Below, in pieces: positions 48,213 to 60,699 of a stretch of DNA of 64,000 nucleotides. Below the pieces are notes generated by a model that worked only from the letters and a program-made list of their open reading frames with translations, did no database searches and was not told the origin of the DNA. This DNA comes from Muscardinus avellanarius. Its lineage: Eukaryota > Chordata > Mammalia > Rodentia > Gliridae. The position numbers and the translations under genes are program-made. Each line of letters begins with the position of its first letter. The stretch's first letter is position 1. The stretch spans positions 180,937,634 to 181,001,633 of the forward strand of contig OY726558.1 of the NCBI GenBank assembly GCA_963383645.1, in the 5' to 3' direction.

Positions 48213-48602
48213 AAATATTAACAACATGCAACTATTATTTTGTGGATTTGGAGTGCAAGGACAAAGAGATTGGGACTTGAAGGCATGTCTTCTGGGTGTT
48301 CCAATTGCACGTATAAAATAGAGAAATACGGGTTGTTTAAACATTTAGAAAAATGTTTTCTCCAAACTATTTACAGGCTTCACCGTTTATCTGAAATGAA
48401 TTAAGAACTTCTATTTTCCTGTTATATCTATTTTAATTCAAATTGTACATTGTGCTCATTCATCTGCTATATCAAATTCACTATCATTAAGGCAAATTCA
48501 CACAGGTGCATATATACATGAGCATGAATCCTGTAATCCTTTTTTTTTTCCTTTCTTTACTTTTTGTTTTTGACAAGAGATTGAAATCATACCTTCTTTC
48601 TC

Positions 48603-48604
<2 letters not shown>

Positions 48605-48648
<44 letters not shown>
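48605..48648. repeat. (GT)22 microsatellite
   Basis: Uninterrupted dinucleotide run. Confidence 0.97.
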
Positions 48649-48649
<1 letters not shown>

Positions 48650-48689
48650 AAAAGAGAGTGGAAGAATTGCTGGTAACTATGTATTGGAT

Positions 48690-49150
48690 ATAGGGTATGA
48701 TAGATGTGTGTGTATTGCCAATCTTCTGTAATTAAGTGTGAGGAGGACCGACCAGTGAGTAGCAAGATAAGACAGGAGAGGCAGAAAGGAGCCGCAAAGA
48801 GACAGAAATAAAATATGGAGCACCTAACTCAGATTGAGGGAAACTCGTACCCCGAAATGTGTTTGAATGTGAGTGAGTGGAAGCATGAGAAGCTTGGGAA
48901 TCTAATACTAAGCACATCCAAATGTCGGTGCCCCTGCCATCCTGCGTGTGAGAGATCAGGGGACTCCTGCTTTTCAATGCACGGCTGTGATGTTGTAAGA
49001 GTGGGTGAGAGTTTGTGAGTATCAGTCAAGTGTGCATGCAATAATGAGTGCAGGAAAGTGATGGAGGCGAGGAACAGATGGCTGAGAACGACAGGCGGGA
49101 GAGGATCCCTAATGATTATCACTAGGATTGACATGAAATACTCTGCTGAA
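48690..49150. other. GC-richer single-copy island, nature unknown
   Basis: This stretch has more balanced composition than its surroundings and several CpGs ('aggaccgacc', 'gaacgacaggcgggag', 'tgcacggctg'). It has open frames on both strands (48815-49018 plus; 48829-49134 minus). No protein family, repeat signature or splice pair is clear. It could be a conserved non-coding element, a non-coding RNA exon or an unrecognised old repeat. Confidence 0.35.
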
Positions 49151-49947
49151 TTATGGCTCCGTTTTATAGATTTAAAAAAAATATATTTTCCAGCTAGAAT
49201 TTTAAGCTAGAATTCCCAAAAGTGATTTCAGAAACACAAAAATGAGAAAGGGAGAAAAATAAAGATAAGTATAAAACATGTACATATGCACTGAGTGCCA
49301 CAGTATTTTCTGTCCTAAAAGCAAATTAATTTTCTCTCTCTCTGTGGCTATTCAGGGTTTGGATCTGAGGTTACAATGATGATGAGCTACGTAGACATGC
49401 TGCTTACATCATCAAGCCTATCTTCTGGTAGAAGAAAAATAAGTTAACACATCAATAAGCTATTATGATTTATAAAAAGGTTAATGAAGAACAACCTTAA
49501 AAGGCGCATAGAAAACAAGGAGGAAACCGGGTGTTATTACTTCTAGGAGGAACTGGAAGAAACTACTTAAAGTTAAGTGATTCCATTTAACTGTATTAAT
49601 CTAATCATACCACGACTACATTAAGATCATTAATACAATTCTGTACTGGACCAAAGCTACCTTTTTTCTGGCCTGCAGATCCACCATACTCCTCATTCAA
49701 ATATAAAAGGCTATTAGGAAAGAGGACGGAGATCATCCTACATGGGTGGCTATCCAAGGAAATGGAGACCTCTGTAGATGGTTAAGTCGTTGCTTATTAA
49801 TAATGTCCACACAAGCTTGCTCTCTGCAGTTGCACAGAAAATGTATTACTTCTTAAGTATATTTCTTGCTTTACTATATAAACCCACATGAAAATTAACC
49901 AGATCATCACACTTTGAAGCACATCATAATTTGAAGCACATCAATCT
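49151..49947. other. Single-copy DNA
   Basis: Nothing recognised. Short tandem 'ttgaagcacatcataa' at about 49914-49945. Confidence 0.5.
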
Positions 49948-50017
49948 ATCATAATCATCTATCATCTCTTATTTATATATTATCTATCTATCTTTCTATC
50001 ATCTATCTATCTATTTA
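49948..50017. repeat. (TATC)n-type microsatellite
   Basis: 'atctatcatc' and 'tatctatctatc' units, directly abutting the SINE tail to the right. Confidence 0.85.
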
Positions 50018-50178
50018 TTTGTGCTGGGGATGAAACCCAGAGGCATTTACTAAATAAAACCCCCATTGCTTTTATTTTATTTCATTTTATTTTGAAACAG
50101 AGACTCAATAAGTTGCTGAGGCTGGCCTCAAACCTGCAATTCTTCTGTCTCGACCTCACAAGTACTAGAATTACAGGA
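50018..50178 (-). mobile_element. SINE, B1-dID-like, 5' end of B1 half lost
   Basis: 'gtgctggggatgaaacccag', 'gaaacagagactcaataagt' and 'aagtactagaattacagg'. It stops short of the usual terminal 'cgtgc..ccaccatgcc' block. Confidence 0.82.
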
Positions 50179-53099
50179 TAAAAATTGTTTTCTCTATATT
50201 CCTTGCAGTAAGTAAAATTAAAACATCTGAACATAAAATGATAAAAACACAGCACTTTTAAAGTATAAAATTGTTAACTACATACTAAGAACAGAACAGT
50301 GTCTCAGTTGATATATTCATTGACATAATCCAAAACAACTGATCACACAATTTAGAGAAAATATTAATTTAAACTTTTTTTGAGATTCTAGAAATTAGCA
50401 TAGGTCAGAAAGGAAAGGGTCAGTAGAGTGCAGGGCATGAGGTAGAAAGCAGAGAGGGAGAACAAGGGCTCTGCTCTCATATCTTGAAGAGATGAGGAGA
50501 GAGAGAAAAGAGAAAGCAATATTAAAAGATAAAAGCAATCTCCCTAAGACCATGTCCCCAAGACCTGTCTTCTTCAACTACAACCTACTTGCCTAGGTTA
50601 CCACCTAGTGAGAAATCACAATGGATTCATCTACTGATTAGATTACAATCTAAGGTCTCAATTACATCAAATCTGAACATCAATGCATGAGTTCTTCAAA
50701 GAGCATTCTATATCTGTCTATAACACAGAGTAAACATTGAAAGTTGTAGAGAAAAACACAGCCCAGCTATATACTTCTTTGATGAGGGACCTCAGAATCT
50801 AGGGTTGACTCAGTAGTAAATGTTCTGTTTTTATACAAGCTTGTATATGTCATCGGGTCTAGACAAAAATATCCCAACTGAAATCTCTTCTCACTAGCCA
50901 CAATATCAAGAGATAGGCAGTTGAGCAAGACAGAACACCTTTAGAAAATTGGTTTATGCCCATGAGTACCACTGGAAAAAGATATGTCTTCTCTACTGCC
51001 CAGCAAGTAAAGGACAAGTAGATAGAATAAAACTCAATTACAAGGTAGCGTTGTGTGATCTCAGTTGAATGGTTGACTTCTACTTTCTAAATATGATGGC
51101 AACTTTACCACCAATTAGAATGCTTTTGCTTTTCCCTAAAATATTAATGTATTAATTTATTCATAATAAGTAATATAAATTAATAAGTAACAACAAATTT
51201 ATTAATTCATTAAAGTTATTGTCATTTACTTTTTCACAAATACTAAACATGTAATGTTGATGATCCATTTTAACTTTAAAGAGATATGAGTTTAACAAAA
51301 CAAAAATGTAATTGTTATATCTTTGGAGATTGATGAAAACATCATAGAAATACAAAACATAATAGAATTTCAAAAACTGAGCAAATTTAGTTTGTTTACT
51401 AATTAATTTATTAAAAATTTTGTGTCTACTAAGAACTGTTCTAATCTTTTGAACTTGAATAAAATATTTCTTCCTGGTATTAGGAATAAAAAATTGATAA
51501 ATGAATATATAGCATAATAGTAGACAATAATCATGTGAGTGAAAATAAAGTTATAAATGAGATCTATGAGTAGTGGATGTGGGGGATTCTTTTAAATAGT
51601 GTAGGCAAAGTAAATATTATCTAGTAGGTATTATTTAATCAAAAATATTTGCATTATGTGAGAAATAAAAATAGATAACTTTTTAGTGGAATTTGCAATG
51701 TAAAATTCAATAAGCCTGCTTCATAAAAAAATCTCATCACCAAATATAAACATGTAAATCCAACCATAGAATTCTGAACTATCATTTTTCTCTGGACAGA
51801 TACCTTAATCTGCCTTACACATATATACACACTATATATTATAGACTTGTAATATTATATACATAAACTTTCTGAATAGGTTAATAAAGCACAATGCAAT
51901 AGAAAAATATTCACTAATTACTAACACAATGATCATAAATATGTAAAAGGATATTGAATTTGCCTAGTTTGGTTTTGAATATGCATTATGTATTTTACAA
52001 TGAACAAATTGAAGCTGCCAAATGGAAGGCAAAGCACACAAACAAAACAAAGCTTTGGGACTGTGAGCTGGGCCAAATATAGTAAATTGATGTGTTAATT
52101 GATATGAACCCAATTGAAATATTTCTCATTAAAAATAACATTTATAGTATGTAAAGAATTAATGAAACATGTCATGGTTGAGCAATTTTTTGGTTTAATT
52201 AAAATAGTTATTTTGAAAAAAATCAAGACTTTCAAAACTTATAGATATAATACACTGGAAAGGTAGTTCAACTAATTGGGCCATTCTATGCCAAGTTTAG
52301 AAGTATGCTATTAAATATGTTAAAGATTTCAAAAAAATTAAGTGAACTTGAGAGAAAAAAGCAATATTTTAAATAGAAAATTTTATAGAATAATTATAAT
52401 TAGAAGAAATCTTTTAAGGCTGACATAAATATAAATGAATTAATATTCTATTTAAATAACAATTTCAGTGTTGCAATATATTTTATTGACTATGTAATAT
52501 ACATATTTTAATAAAATTCTGGAGATTTTAAAGAATGAAAGAAAATGATAAGATATAATAGGTAAGAAGATATGATGTAAGAGTTAAAGAAAGAATCAAG
52601 TCATTTATTTTATATTAAGCCCTTATTCCAACTAAATATTTTAGAAAAATAATAGTTTTTGTGGTTCAGAGCTTCAGGTACAGTCATAAATCAACAGAGT
52701 ACACAGAACATAGTTTATTATATATAATTAAACAAATAATTCAGTCTTATTTCTAGTCTATCAGCATGAAGCCTTGTCTAATTCAATACAACACTTGGAT
52801 ATTTCATTCATTTTCAGTATTCATATATAATATTTTATAGCAATTACCAAAATTTTACCATTATTATTTTATATACAAAACTCATTAACTGCTAGGCATT
52901 TCCCCTTGATTTCCTAAATGTACTGTAAATAAAATTTGCATAAAATATGTATCAATTCATACCTGGAGACCCTATCTAATAACTCCTCAATCTACAGTAT
53001 CTTAATCATTGCAATTACCCTTCACCTTTTTTTGTCTCTGCATATCTTTTATTTGTCTTTAGCATATGAAAGATATCATTATTACCTATGTTGAATTTC
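50179..53099. other. Single-copy, very AT-rich DNA
   Basis: The longest repeat-poor stretch in the window. No gene; open frames at 50395-50577 and 51161-51373 are short and unremarkable. Confidence 0.5.
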
Positions 53100-53758
53100 T
53101 CATTTTAGAGGAAACTTACAGAACTCGGCAAGATTATGACATTTCAGTTGTGGTAAAACGCAAACTTTAACCACCATGAAGATAGCTACTTGACAAGAGA
53201 AAAAAAATGCACCAAAAATTTGAACTAAGCTACAAAAAATGAAACCACTGCAAAACAAAATCCAGGAAACAGAAAAGGGAAGAGCAAAGTGCCTCCCATA
53301 CCTCACTTGAAGAACAAGCCACCTTGATCTGTCTACTTTGAGATGGGACATCACAGCCTTCAGATACCCTCACCAAAAGAGCCAACAAGTTGATGTGAAG
53401 AAAGTGGCTGCAAATCTTCAGCAGTGTAAGTGGTCACACCTCACTTCAGGTTTGATAAAGATTTGATAGTCTGTCTGCTTGGCCAAAACTTGCAGCAGAG
53501 GCAGTAAAACCCATCTAAATCTCCAGATACCTAGAGACTGCACAGATCAACCAAAGACTACCCAGCACAGATGCAGAACCCCTGTGGCAAAGGGCTCATG
53601 GGATCTGAGACTTTGTGGTCCACCCTTGAAGAGGTCAAGTTGGAGGCTGCTGCCAAACACAGGAGAGGTGCTGGAGAAACCCATAATTCCTAGGGTGCAG
53701 TGTCTGCACAGGGTCTCCAGAGATCACCCTGTGATTTTACTGGAAACCCTCTATCTGT

Positions 53759-53807
<49 letters not shown>

Positions 53808-53925
53808 AAAAGAAGAAGAAGAAGAAGAAGAAGAAGAAGAAGAAGAAGAAGAAGAAGAAGATGAAGAAGAAGAAAGAAGAAGAGGAGGAGGAGGAGGAGG
53901 AGGAGGAGGAGGAGGAGGAGGAGGG
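53759..53925 (+). repeat. 167-nt polypurine tract: (GA)n-(GAA)n-(GAG)n
   Basis: Only one pyrimidine (T at 53862) in 167 bases, with three successive simple repeats: (GA)about 22, (GAA)about 20 and (GAG)about 13. Open frames across it code only for poly-Leu/Ser/Phe on the minus strand and are artefacts. Confidence 0.97.
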
Positions 53926-55239
53926 CAGGCCTAGGACCTGTGGAAAGCACAGAGTCCTGCCCTTACACGGGGTTCTATTATGAGTGACACCCACTGCCTT
54001 TTTGGACAGAGGCACAGGAACAGGCCCTGTGGAGAGCTTGAAGACCCAATTGCAATTGCGTAGTGGGGGAGATAACAGTGGCTCTCAGCACCTGCACTGA
54101 CAGAGACAGACACCAGCTTAGGGTCCCAATCACTGCAGAAGACACAAAACTGGGTCTGCAAACTGACATCATTATTATAGGTTACTGAGAAAATGAAAAA
54201 GCTTGGAACATACTTTAGAACCTTCCAAAACAAGTAGAAATTTAATGGCTGAAAGTATCTTTGCAGAACCAGGAAGACTTCTGAGTTCAAGCGTATTTTG
54301 TAGTCATTTGTTTGCAGGGTTTGTGTTTTATTTGTTTGGCTGTTTTGTTATTTTAAGTTTGTTCGATTGCTCTCATTTCTATTCTTTTAACAAGATTTCT
54401 CCCTATTTCCTATCTACTTTTATTCCTCCACCCTTTTATTTCTTTATTTTTATCTTATATTAAATCAATTTCATATTAGTATAACTAAATACTCTATATT
54501 GACTCTAAGAATCATATGTTACCTTCCTACATTTAACCTCTCATACTACTTGATCATATCCTCTATGCTACCATATTCTTGCATCTATTACTCCAGGTTC
54601 TTCCTCCTCACCCAGTCTTCTCCATTGAATAAAACGCAATTTCAATTTCTCCTTGTATATACCAGCTGACGTCTCTACATCCCTACTACTGAGATTGCAT
54701 CAAAGTGGTAAACTGATGGAAAGAACTGCTGGACACTAAGGATAAATAAACCACAGCTGAAAAAAAAAAAAAAACACCCAACAACCTACACAGACAGTCT
54801 GCACATGCACTGAGGTTTAAAAATCAACAGGTCACAAACTGTTCTGTTCACACCTCTGAGTTTACTCTCTATAAAGGAAATGAGAGGCAGAAAACTAGAC
54901 CTCAACATTTGAAAACCTTCAACAACACCATTGCAGTGGGCTAAAGGAACCCCAGAGTAACTGCAACCCAATATCGACTATCTATAGGCAGAACAACAGT
55001 GCAGTGATAGTAGACACAATTTTCAAGGTTAACATCAGAGACTGATCAACACACAATACAGAATAGACTGTATACTAGAGGCTACACAATTGCAAGGCAT
55101 AACCTGATGGTAAATATCTACCACAATAATTCAATACTATTGCAAAAGAGACTATAGACATAAGAAACCTACAGCCTGAGAGAAAAGTATCTTAAGCAAC
55201 AAAGATATAAATTTAAGAAGCCAGAAACCATGAGAAGAA

Positions 55240-56095
55240 AGAATAGCAAGAAAACAATGAACTTCCATAACCTCCTAATAACAGAACCTGCCAACAAAGA
55301 ATTGCAAAGATGATCAAAAGGACAATTCAGAATTTTAATAGTAGAAATAATACAGGACTTTAAAATGAGAGCCTAAAAAATGAGATTTTTATGAGAGCCT
55401 AAAAATATGAAGGGACAAATTAAAAAAAAAGAATCTGATACCCTGAAAAGAAATTTTTTTAAAAGCTGTAAAGTAAGTAAAATATGCATTAATTGAAATT
55501 AAGACATACATACAAACTATAAGCAGTAGGCTAGACCATATGATAAATATAATCTAACTCTTGAGAGGACGACTTCAAAAATAAATGCATAGTATATAAT
55601 TAAGAAATAAATAACTTGAAAAAAAGGAATTGAACATTCAAGTGATATGGGATAATAGTAACAAAAAAGCTAACCTATGAATATTAGACATCGAAGGAGA
55701 AATAGAATCAGAAACAAAAGCAACAAACTTTTCAAAGAAGTACTATCAGAATTTTTAACATAGAAAAATAGGTCTATACACAGGTACAGCAAACACATAA
55801 AACCCTCTTTAGACAAAATCATAGACAAGGTCTATGTGCCACATAATAGTCAAACTAACTGATTTAGAAGAAAAAGAGAAAATCTTGAAGGCAAAGAAAG
55901 TAAAAGACCAAGTGACACTCAGAGGCAAACCAATTAGAATCACTCCAGACTTTAAAAATTGAGTCATGAAAGCCAGTACAACCTAGAGAAACAAATTCCA
56001 AACTCTGAAACAAAACAACTTGCAGCCAAAAATTTCCTACCCAGCAAAAAAATGTCTCTCGAATTTGAAAGGAAAATAAAAGTCTTCCATGACAA
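55240..56095 (+). pseudogene. LINE-1 ORF1 remnant
   Basis: Recognised by comparison with the better ORF1 at 25.9-26.8 kb: 'cgaaggagaaatagaatcag' and 'acaaacttttcaaagaagta' match its middle region. 'gaggcaaaccaattagaatc', 'actccagac' and 'caaaaatttcctacccagca' match its C-terminal domain. Frameshifts and stops are frequent. Confidence 0.75.
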
Positions 56096-56139
56096 ATAGA
56101 AGCAGAAAATAAATTATGTCTCCCAAATCAACATGAGAG

Positions 56140-57240
56140 AAAATACCATAATAGACTGTAGTTAACATTTCTGCCCCAAACATAGGTGCATCCACTTCCA
56201 TAAACAAGTTCTTTATGACATTATATTACACTTATATCTAAATATAAAAATATTGGGAAACTTCAGTACTCCTCTCATGCCACTATATTGATCTAGATAA
56301 AATGTCAATAAAGACTTAAAGAACATTATAAACCAAATAGACACCTACAAGATATTCAGCTAACTACAGCAGAGTTCACTTTTTTCTCAGCTGCTCGTAG
56401 AACTTTTTTCAAAACAGACCATATTCTGGGACATAATGTGAGCACTAGCAAATTAAAAAAAAAAAAAAATGTGATATAGCCCAGCATGGTGGCTCATGCT
56501 TGTAATCCCCATGCTTGGGAGATGGAGACAGGAGGATCATCCAGGTTTGTACCCAGGCTCTCTGGCTTAGGAGACCCTGTTTCCAAAAAATATATTAAAA
56601 AATAGGTCTAGAAGTGTATCCCAGAGGTAGAAGGGTTTTCAGGAACCCCAGTACCACCAAAATAAAAATTTAATTAAAAATAAGTAAAAAAATGTGATAT
56701 AATCCCCCTATGTTTTTTCAGACCACAATGGAATACAACTAGAAATTAACTATAAGAAGACATAGAGTAACCGCATATACACATGGAGACTACCAGCACA
56801 TTGCTGAACAAAAAATGGTAATAGAAGAAATGATGGGTGAAAATAAGAAATTCCTAAAAACAAACAAAAATAGGGACACAATATATCAAAACATCTGGGA
56901 CACTATATAGGCAGTATTAGGAGTAAAATTCATAGCGCTGAGTGGTCACAAAATAAGAACAAAAATAAACAAAAAAACAAACAAATAACCTAATGACACA
57001 CCTCAAAGCCCTTAAAAAACAATAACTGTCTAACCCCTAAACCAGTAGAAGATCAGAGCAGAAATCAATGAAGTAGAGAATTAAAAAATACGTAAAATCA
57101 ATAAAACCAAAAGCTGATTTCTTGAAAAAATAAATAAGAAGATAAATCACAGGCCACTCAAAACAAAGGAAAGACAAAATCAATCCAAATTACTAAAAGA
57201 AGAGATAAAAAGATCTATTCCATGAAATAGAATAAAACAG
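56140..57240 (+). pseudogene. LINE-1 ORF2 remnant: endonuclease domain and linker
   Basis: The frame-shifted conceptual reading shows endonuclease-domain features: a Pro-Asn-Ile-Gly-type start at 56180, a Phe-Phe-Ser block near 56380, His-Ile-Leu-Gly-His at 56420 and Ser-Asp-His-Asn-Gly at 56720. These are characteristic of the apurinic-like endonuclease of L1. The linker 'acaaaaatagggacacaata' and 'gcctcaaagcc'-type DNA follows. A SINE interrupts it. Confidence 0.75.
56479..56685 (+). mobile_element. SINE, B1-dID-like, nested in L1 ORF2
   Basis: 'cccagcatggtggctcatgc', 'ggcttaggagaccctgtttc', 'agaagtgtatcccagaggta'. Target-site duplication AAAAAAATGTGATATA at 56463-56478 and 56686-56701 (perfect). 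Belongs to the 'cttaggagaccc' subtype. Confidence 0.92.
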
Positions 57241-58531
57241 GACTCTCCCTAGTACATTCTATGAAGTGAACAACACATTAATACTAAAACTAAAGACAGC
57301 TCAATAAAATAAAATTATAAATATCATTAAAATGACCATTCTTCCAAAGTAATGCAGAGATTCAGTGCAATACCCATTAAACTACCAAGGTTATACCTCA
57401 CAGACACCAAAAACGGCAGTCCTCAAATACATTTGGAACAACAACAACAAAAAATTCAAAATAGGCAAAGTTGTCCTCAGTATCAAGAATCATGCAGAAA
57501 ACATCACAATAACTGACTTAAACTATACTACAAAGTCATAGTTATAATACAGCATGATATTGGCACAAAGACAGACAAACTAATGCAGCAGAATAGAAGA
57601 CTCAGAAACAATCCTGCACACTAACAGGCAATTGATTTTTGACAATGAGAGCCAAAAAAACACTGAAAAAAAAGATATACTCTTCAAAAAATGGTGCTGG
57701 CAAAACTGGTCAACCACATGCTGAAAAGTGGAAATAAACCCCACTTTTTCACCCTGCTAAAGAGTCTGTTCAAAATGGATCAAAGGCTTGGAAACCAGAC
57801 AAGAGACCATAAAGCAGTTTCTTGAAGAGAGCATAGATCCAACACTACAACACATAGGCACAAGTAAAAACTTTCCCAACAGGACTCCAAAGGCACAAAA
57901 AATTAAAAAGAGAAAAAATACTTAGGATTGTATTAAACTAAAGAGCTTCTGTATGGAACTTCAACAGAAAACTGACAGAATGGGAGAAAAAAATTGCCAA
58001 CTACTCCTGCAATAGAGGATTAATATCCAGAATATATAAAGAACTTAAGAACTCACTGCTAAGAAAACAAATAATTCAATAAAAAATATATTGAGCTAAA
58101 TTGACACTTCACAAAAGAAAAAATTCAAATGGCCAATAAATGCATATAAATGTTCAACATTATTAGCAGAGAGATGCAAATCAAAACTACCCTGAAATTT
58201 CACCTAACATCAATTAGAATGGCAGTTATTAAAAACACAACAAGCAGATACTGGCAAGGAGGTGGAGAAGTAATAACTCTCTTAATACATTGTTGGTGGG
58301 ATTGCAAATTAGTGCAACCACTTTAGAAAACAGTATTGAGGATCCTCAGAAGAATAGAAATGAACTTACCATATGATCCAGCAATTCTACTTCTGGGTAT
58401 CTACTCAAAATAATGGAAGCAAAACTAACAAACTAATGCATGTATATCTAAGTTCATAGCCACACAATTCACATTTGCCAACCTATAGCAGTCAAGATAT
58501 CCATCAACAGAATAATAGATTACAAAACTAT

Positions 58532-58573
<42 letters not shown>

Positions 58574-58700
58574 TTTTACTCATCCCTAAAGAAGAATAAA
58601 TTTATGTCATTTGTGGGAAATAAATAGAACTGGAGAATATTATCCTGAAATTTTGGAGTCACAAAAAGTAAAAAATTGGATGCTCTTCATAATATGTGGA
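57241..58700 (+). pseudogene. LINE-1 ORF2 remnant: reverse transcriptase mostly deleted, C-terminus kept
   Basis: After 'cattctatgaagtgaacaac' (start of the RT domain) the sequence jumps at about 57310 to 'catcattaaaatgaccattc' (end of RT/thumb). The catalytic core, including the YADD-type motif, is therefore absent. The C-terminal region then runs almost without large gaps. An (AT)18 run sits at 58535-58570. Confidence 0.75.
58535..58570. repeat. (AT)18 microsatellite in L1 3' region
   Basis: Perfect dinucleotide run within 'gggatatat..gaattttact'. Confidence 0.95.
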
Positions 58701-59000
58701 AGCTAGGGAGAAAATTAGTCATAGGGAGAACTCTAATAAGAGAAACCTTAGAAAAGCAAACAAGGTCACCTAACTGAGGGCTATGGGAGGGGGAAAGAGG
58801 GAAATTCACTAATGCATATGATATACATTCACAAATATATCAAAGTCAATCAGTAAGCCAAATGTGGAACGGAGGAAGAAAGTAGGGAATGGGGTGGAAA
58901 GTGGAGAAGGGTGTTATGTGCATGTGTATCTACCATATTGTACCCAGTTGAGATGTATGGCTACAAGGCACCAATGAAATAATTAATTAATTAATTAAAA

Positions 59001-59682
59001 ATAAGCACTTTTAAAAGAAACTTAAGTCTTTACCCTTTATATAACTTTCCCCTACTCTAAACAATTTACCCTTCTGCAGAATAATAAATCTTTAAAAAGT
59101 ATCCACAGCATAACTTTCCAAATATTGTCTTGGTTTCTTGTCACCAAACTCTCTGCATCTGCTGTGACTTCTGTGTTCCACTTTTTTCTCTATTTTTATA
59201 AATAATCTTATTTAAAGCTCATGCTAAATTAAAATTTTATTACAACTTTTATTGGTTCCAAATGTGGAAGTGATTTCCCTTTACTTGAAAATCATAGAGA
59301 GAGAAAAATAGGTAGTTCATTTTTATTTGCACTTTTTACAACATTGAAATTGGCAAGATTTAAATTGAGCATATGGAATGAAGGCTGTTCATCACACAGT
59401 TCTATCTTTCCTATGTCATGGAAAGATAAAAAAATCATGTAGACTTTTTGTGTTTCTCCAAGTTTTAAAACAATCTACACACTCAACATCAGTGTGGATT
59501 AAGCCAGGGCATATAAGTTTCTGGAAATATTAAAAGAGTACAAGTGTTCAAACCAATAATCCTCAATAATTATTTAAATGGGAAAAAGAAAAACTGATTT
59601 TCTAATATCATCTATGTTTAACTTAAATTTAAACTAGCCATTTATAGCTGCATTTACTATGTAATTTATGAAGCAGAATTTT
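59001..59682. other. Single-copy DNA
   Basis: Nothing recognised. Confidence 0.5.
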
Positions 59683-59913
59683 TTTATTTTTTTATTATTT
59701 TTATTTTTGCAGTACTGGGGGTGGAACCCAGGGTCATTTTACCTCTGAACTATACCATCAGCCCTATTTTTTAAAAATCTTTTTATGTTTGGAACAGGGT
59801 CTCACTTAGTTGTGAAAGACCCCACTAAGTAGCTGAGGATTTTAGTGAAAGCGGTCCTCCAGTCTCTGCCTCCCAGATGCTGGGATTACAAACATGTGCC
59901 ACCATCCCCTGGC
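59683..59913 (-). mobile_element. SINE, B1-dID-like
   Basis: 'gcagtactgggggtggaacc', 'ctctgaactataccatcagc', 'caccatcccctggc'. Target-site duplication TGAAGCAGAATTTT (59669-59682) versus TGAAGCAGAAATTTT (59914-59928). Confidence 0.92.
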
Positions 59914-59928
59914 TGAAGCAGAAATTTT

Positions 59929-60216
59929 GATGGAGAAAACAAAATTTTGTAGCATTTATGAAATAAACTTAAAATCTGCATTTACAATTAAACAGCATAG
60001 ATTTTTAATATTCAGTGTCAGAAACTAAATTGATAGTGATTATTATTGGAGGGTAGTTTTTATAAATAGACTATGTTTAGGGCATCACAATGTTTAGGGA
60101 ACATGGTCAAATTTGGGTAAGAGCTAATTTAGTGATGTATGCTTGTATGCCTCTACCATCTTGTACACCATTAAGATGTTTGACTACAGTAAATCAATAA
60201 AAAAATTAAAAATAAA
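59929..60216 (+). mobile_element. Single-copy DNA, then LINE-1 3' UTR end (60098-60216)
   Basis: From about 60098, 'gggtaagagctaatttagtg', 'ctctaccatcttgtacacca', 'aatcaataaaaaaattaaaa' is the extreme 3' end of the common L1 3' UTR. Before that nothing is recognised. Confidence 0.7.
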
Positions 60217-60392
60217 GAAAATTGAAAGTAAATTGTGGAGAATTTACATACCCCCCCGGCTCTTTTATTATTAACATCATGGATTATTAGAATGTCCAAT
60301 TATGTAATTTAACAAATGCATAAAACCATGCATATATTTTTATAATATTATATTAAATAATTTTATGACTTAAAACTGTCTTGTGGTAATCC

Positions 60393-60644
60393 AAGCCTGG
60401 TGGCACATGCTTGTAATCCCAACATTTTAGAGGGTGAAACCAGAGGATCCTGGTTCATTCTCATTTTTGCTAAGTATCTGACAGCCTCCGAAACTTGGCT
60501 AGGTCCTTTGCAACTCATTGAGACCCTGTTTCAAAATAAATAATAAAAATAGGGTTGGGAGTGTAGCTCAGAGGTACAACGCCCCTGGGTTCCATTCCAA
60601 GTACCAAAACAAAAACAAAAACAAAAACAAAAACAAAAACAAAA
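60393..60644 (+). mobile_element. SINE, B1-dID-like, with (CAAAAA)n tail
   Basis: 'gcctggtggcacatgcttgt', 'gagtgtagctcagaggtaca', 'ctgggttccattcc'. Tail is five or six CAAAAA units (60608-60643), which creates spurious poly-Lys/Asn and Cys-Phe frames. Confidence 0.9.
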
Positions 60645-60699
60645 CTTCTGTGGTACATCCATTTTTCTCTTCCTTCCTTCCCCTGACTCCTGGCAAGTA

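Larger units (their letters stand above)
53100..59000 (+). mobile_element. Long LINE-1 copy: 5' region, ORF1, ORF2 with deletions, 3' UTR
   Basis: L1 ORF1 and ORF2 remnants occur in order on the plus strand from about 55.24 to 58.7 kb. They are followed by the common 3' UTR ('caaggcaccaatgaaa') and a (TTAA)n tail. GC-richer DNA upstream (53.1-55.2 kb) fits an L1 5' region but the precise start is uncertain. Many stops and two larger deletions mark it as long dead. A SINE at 56479-56685 splits the endonuclease region. Confidence 0.7.

Noticed and set aside
48829..49134. 101-codon minus-strand frame
   Set aside because: Overlaps open frames on the other strand; Ser/His/Leu-rich without domain; no splice or conservation evidence available.
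53690..54015. Minus-strand frames of poly-Leu, poly-Ser and poly-Phe
   Set aside because: Translation of the polypurine tract; not genes.
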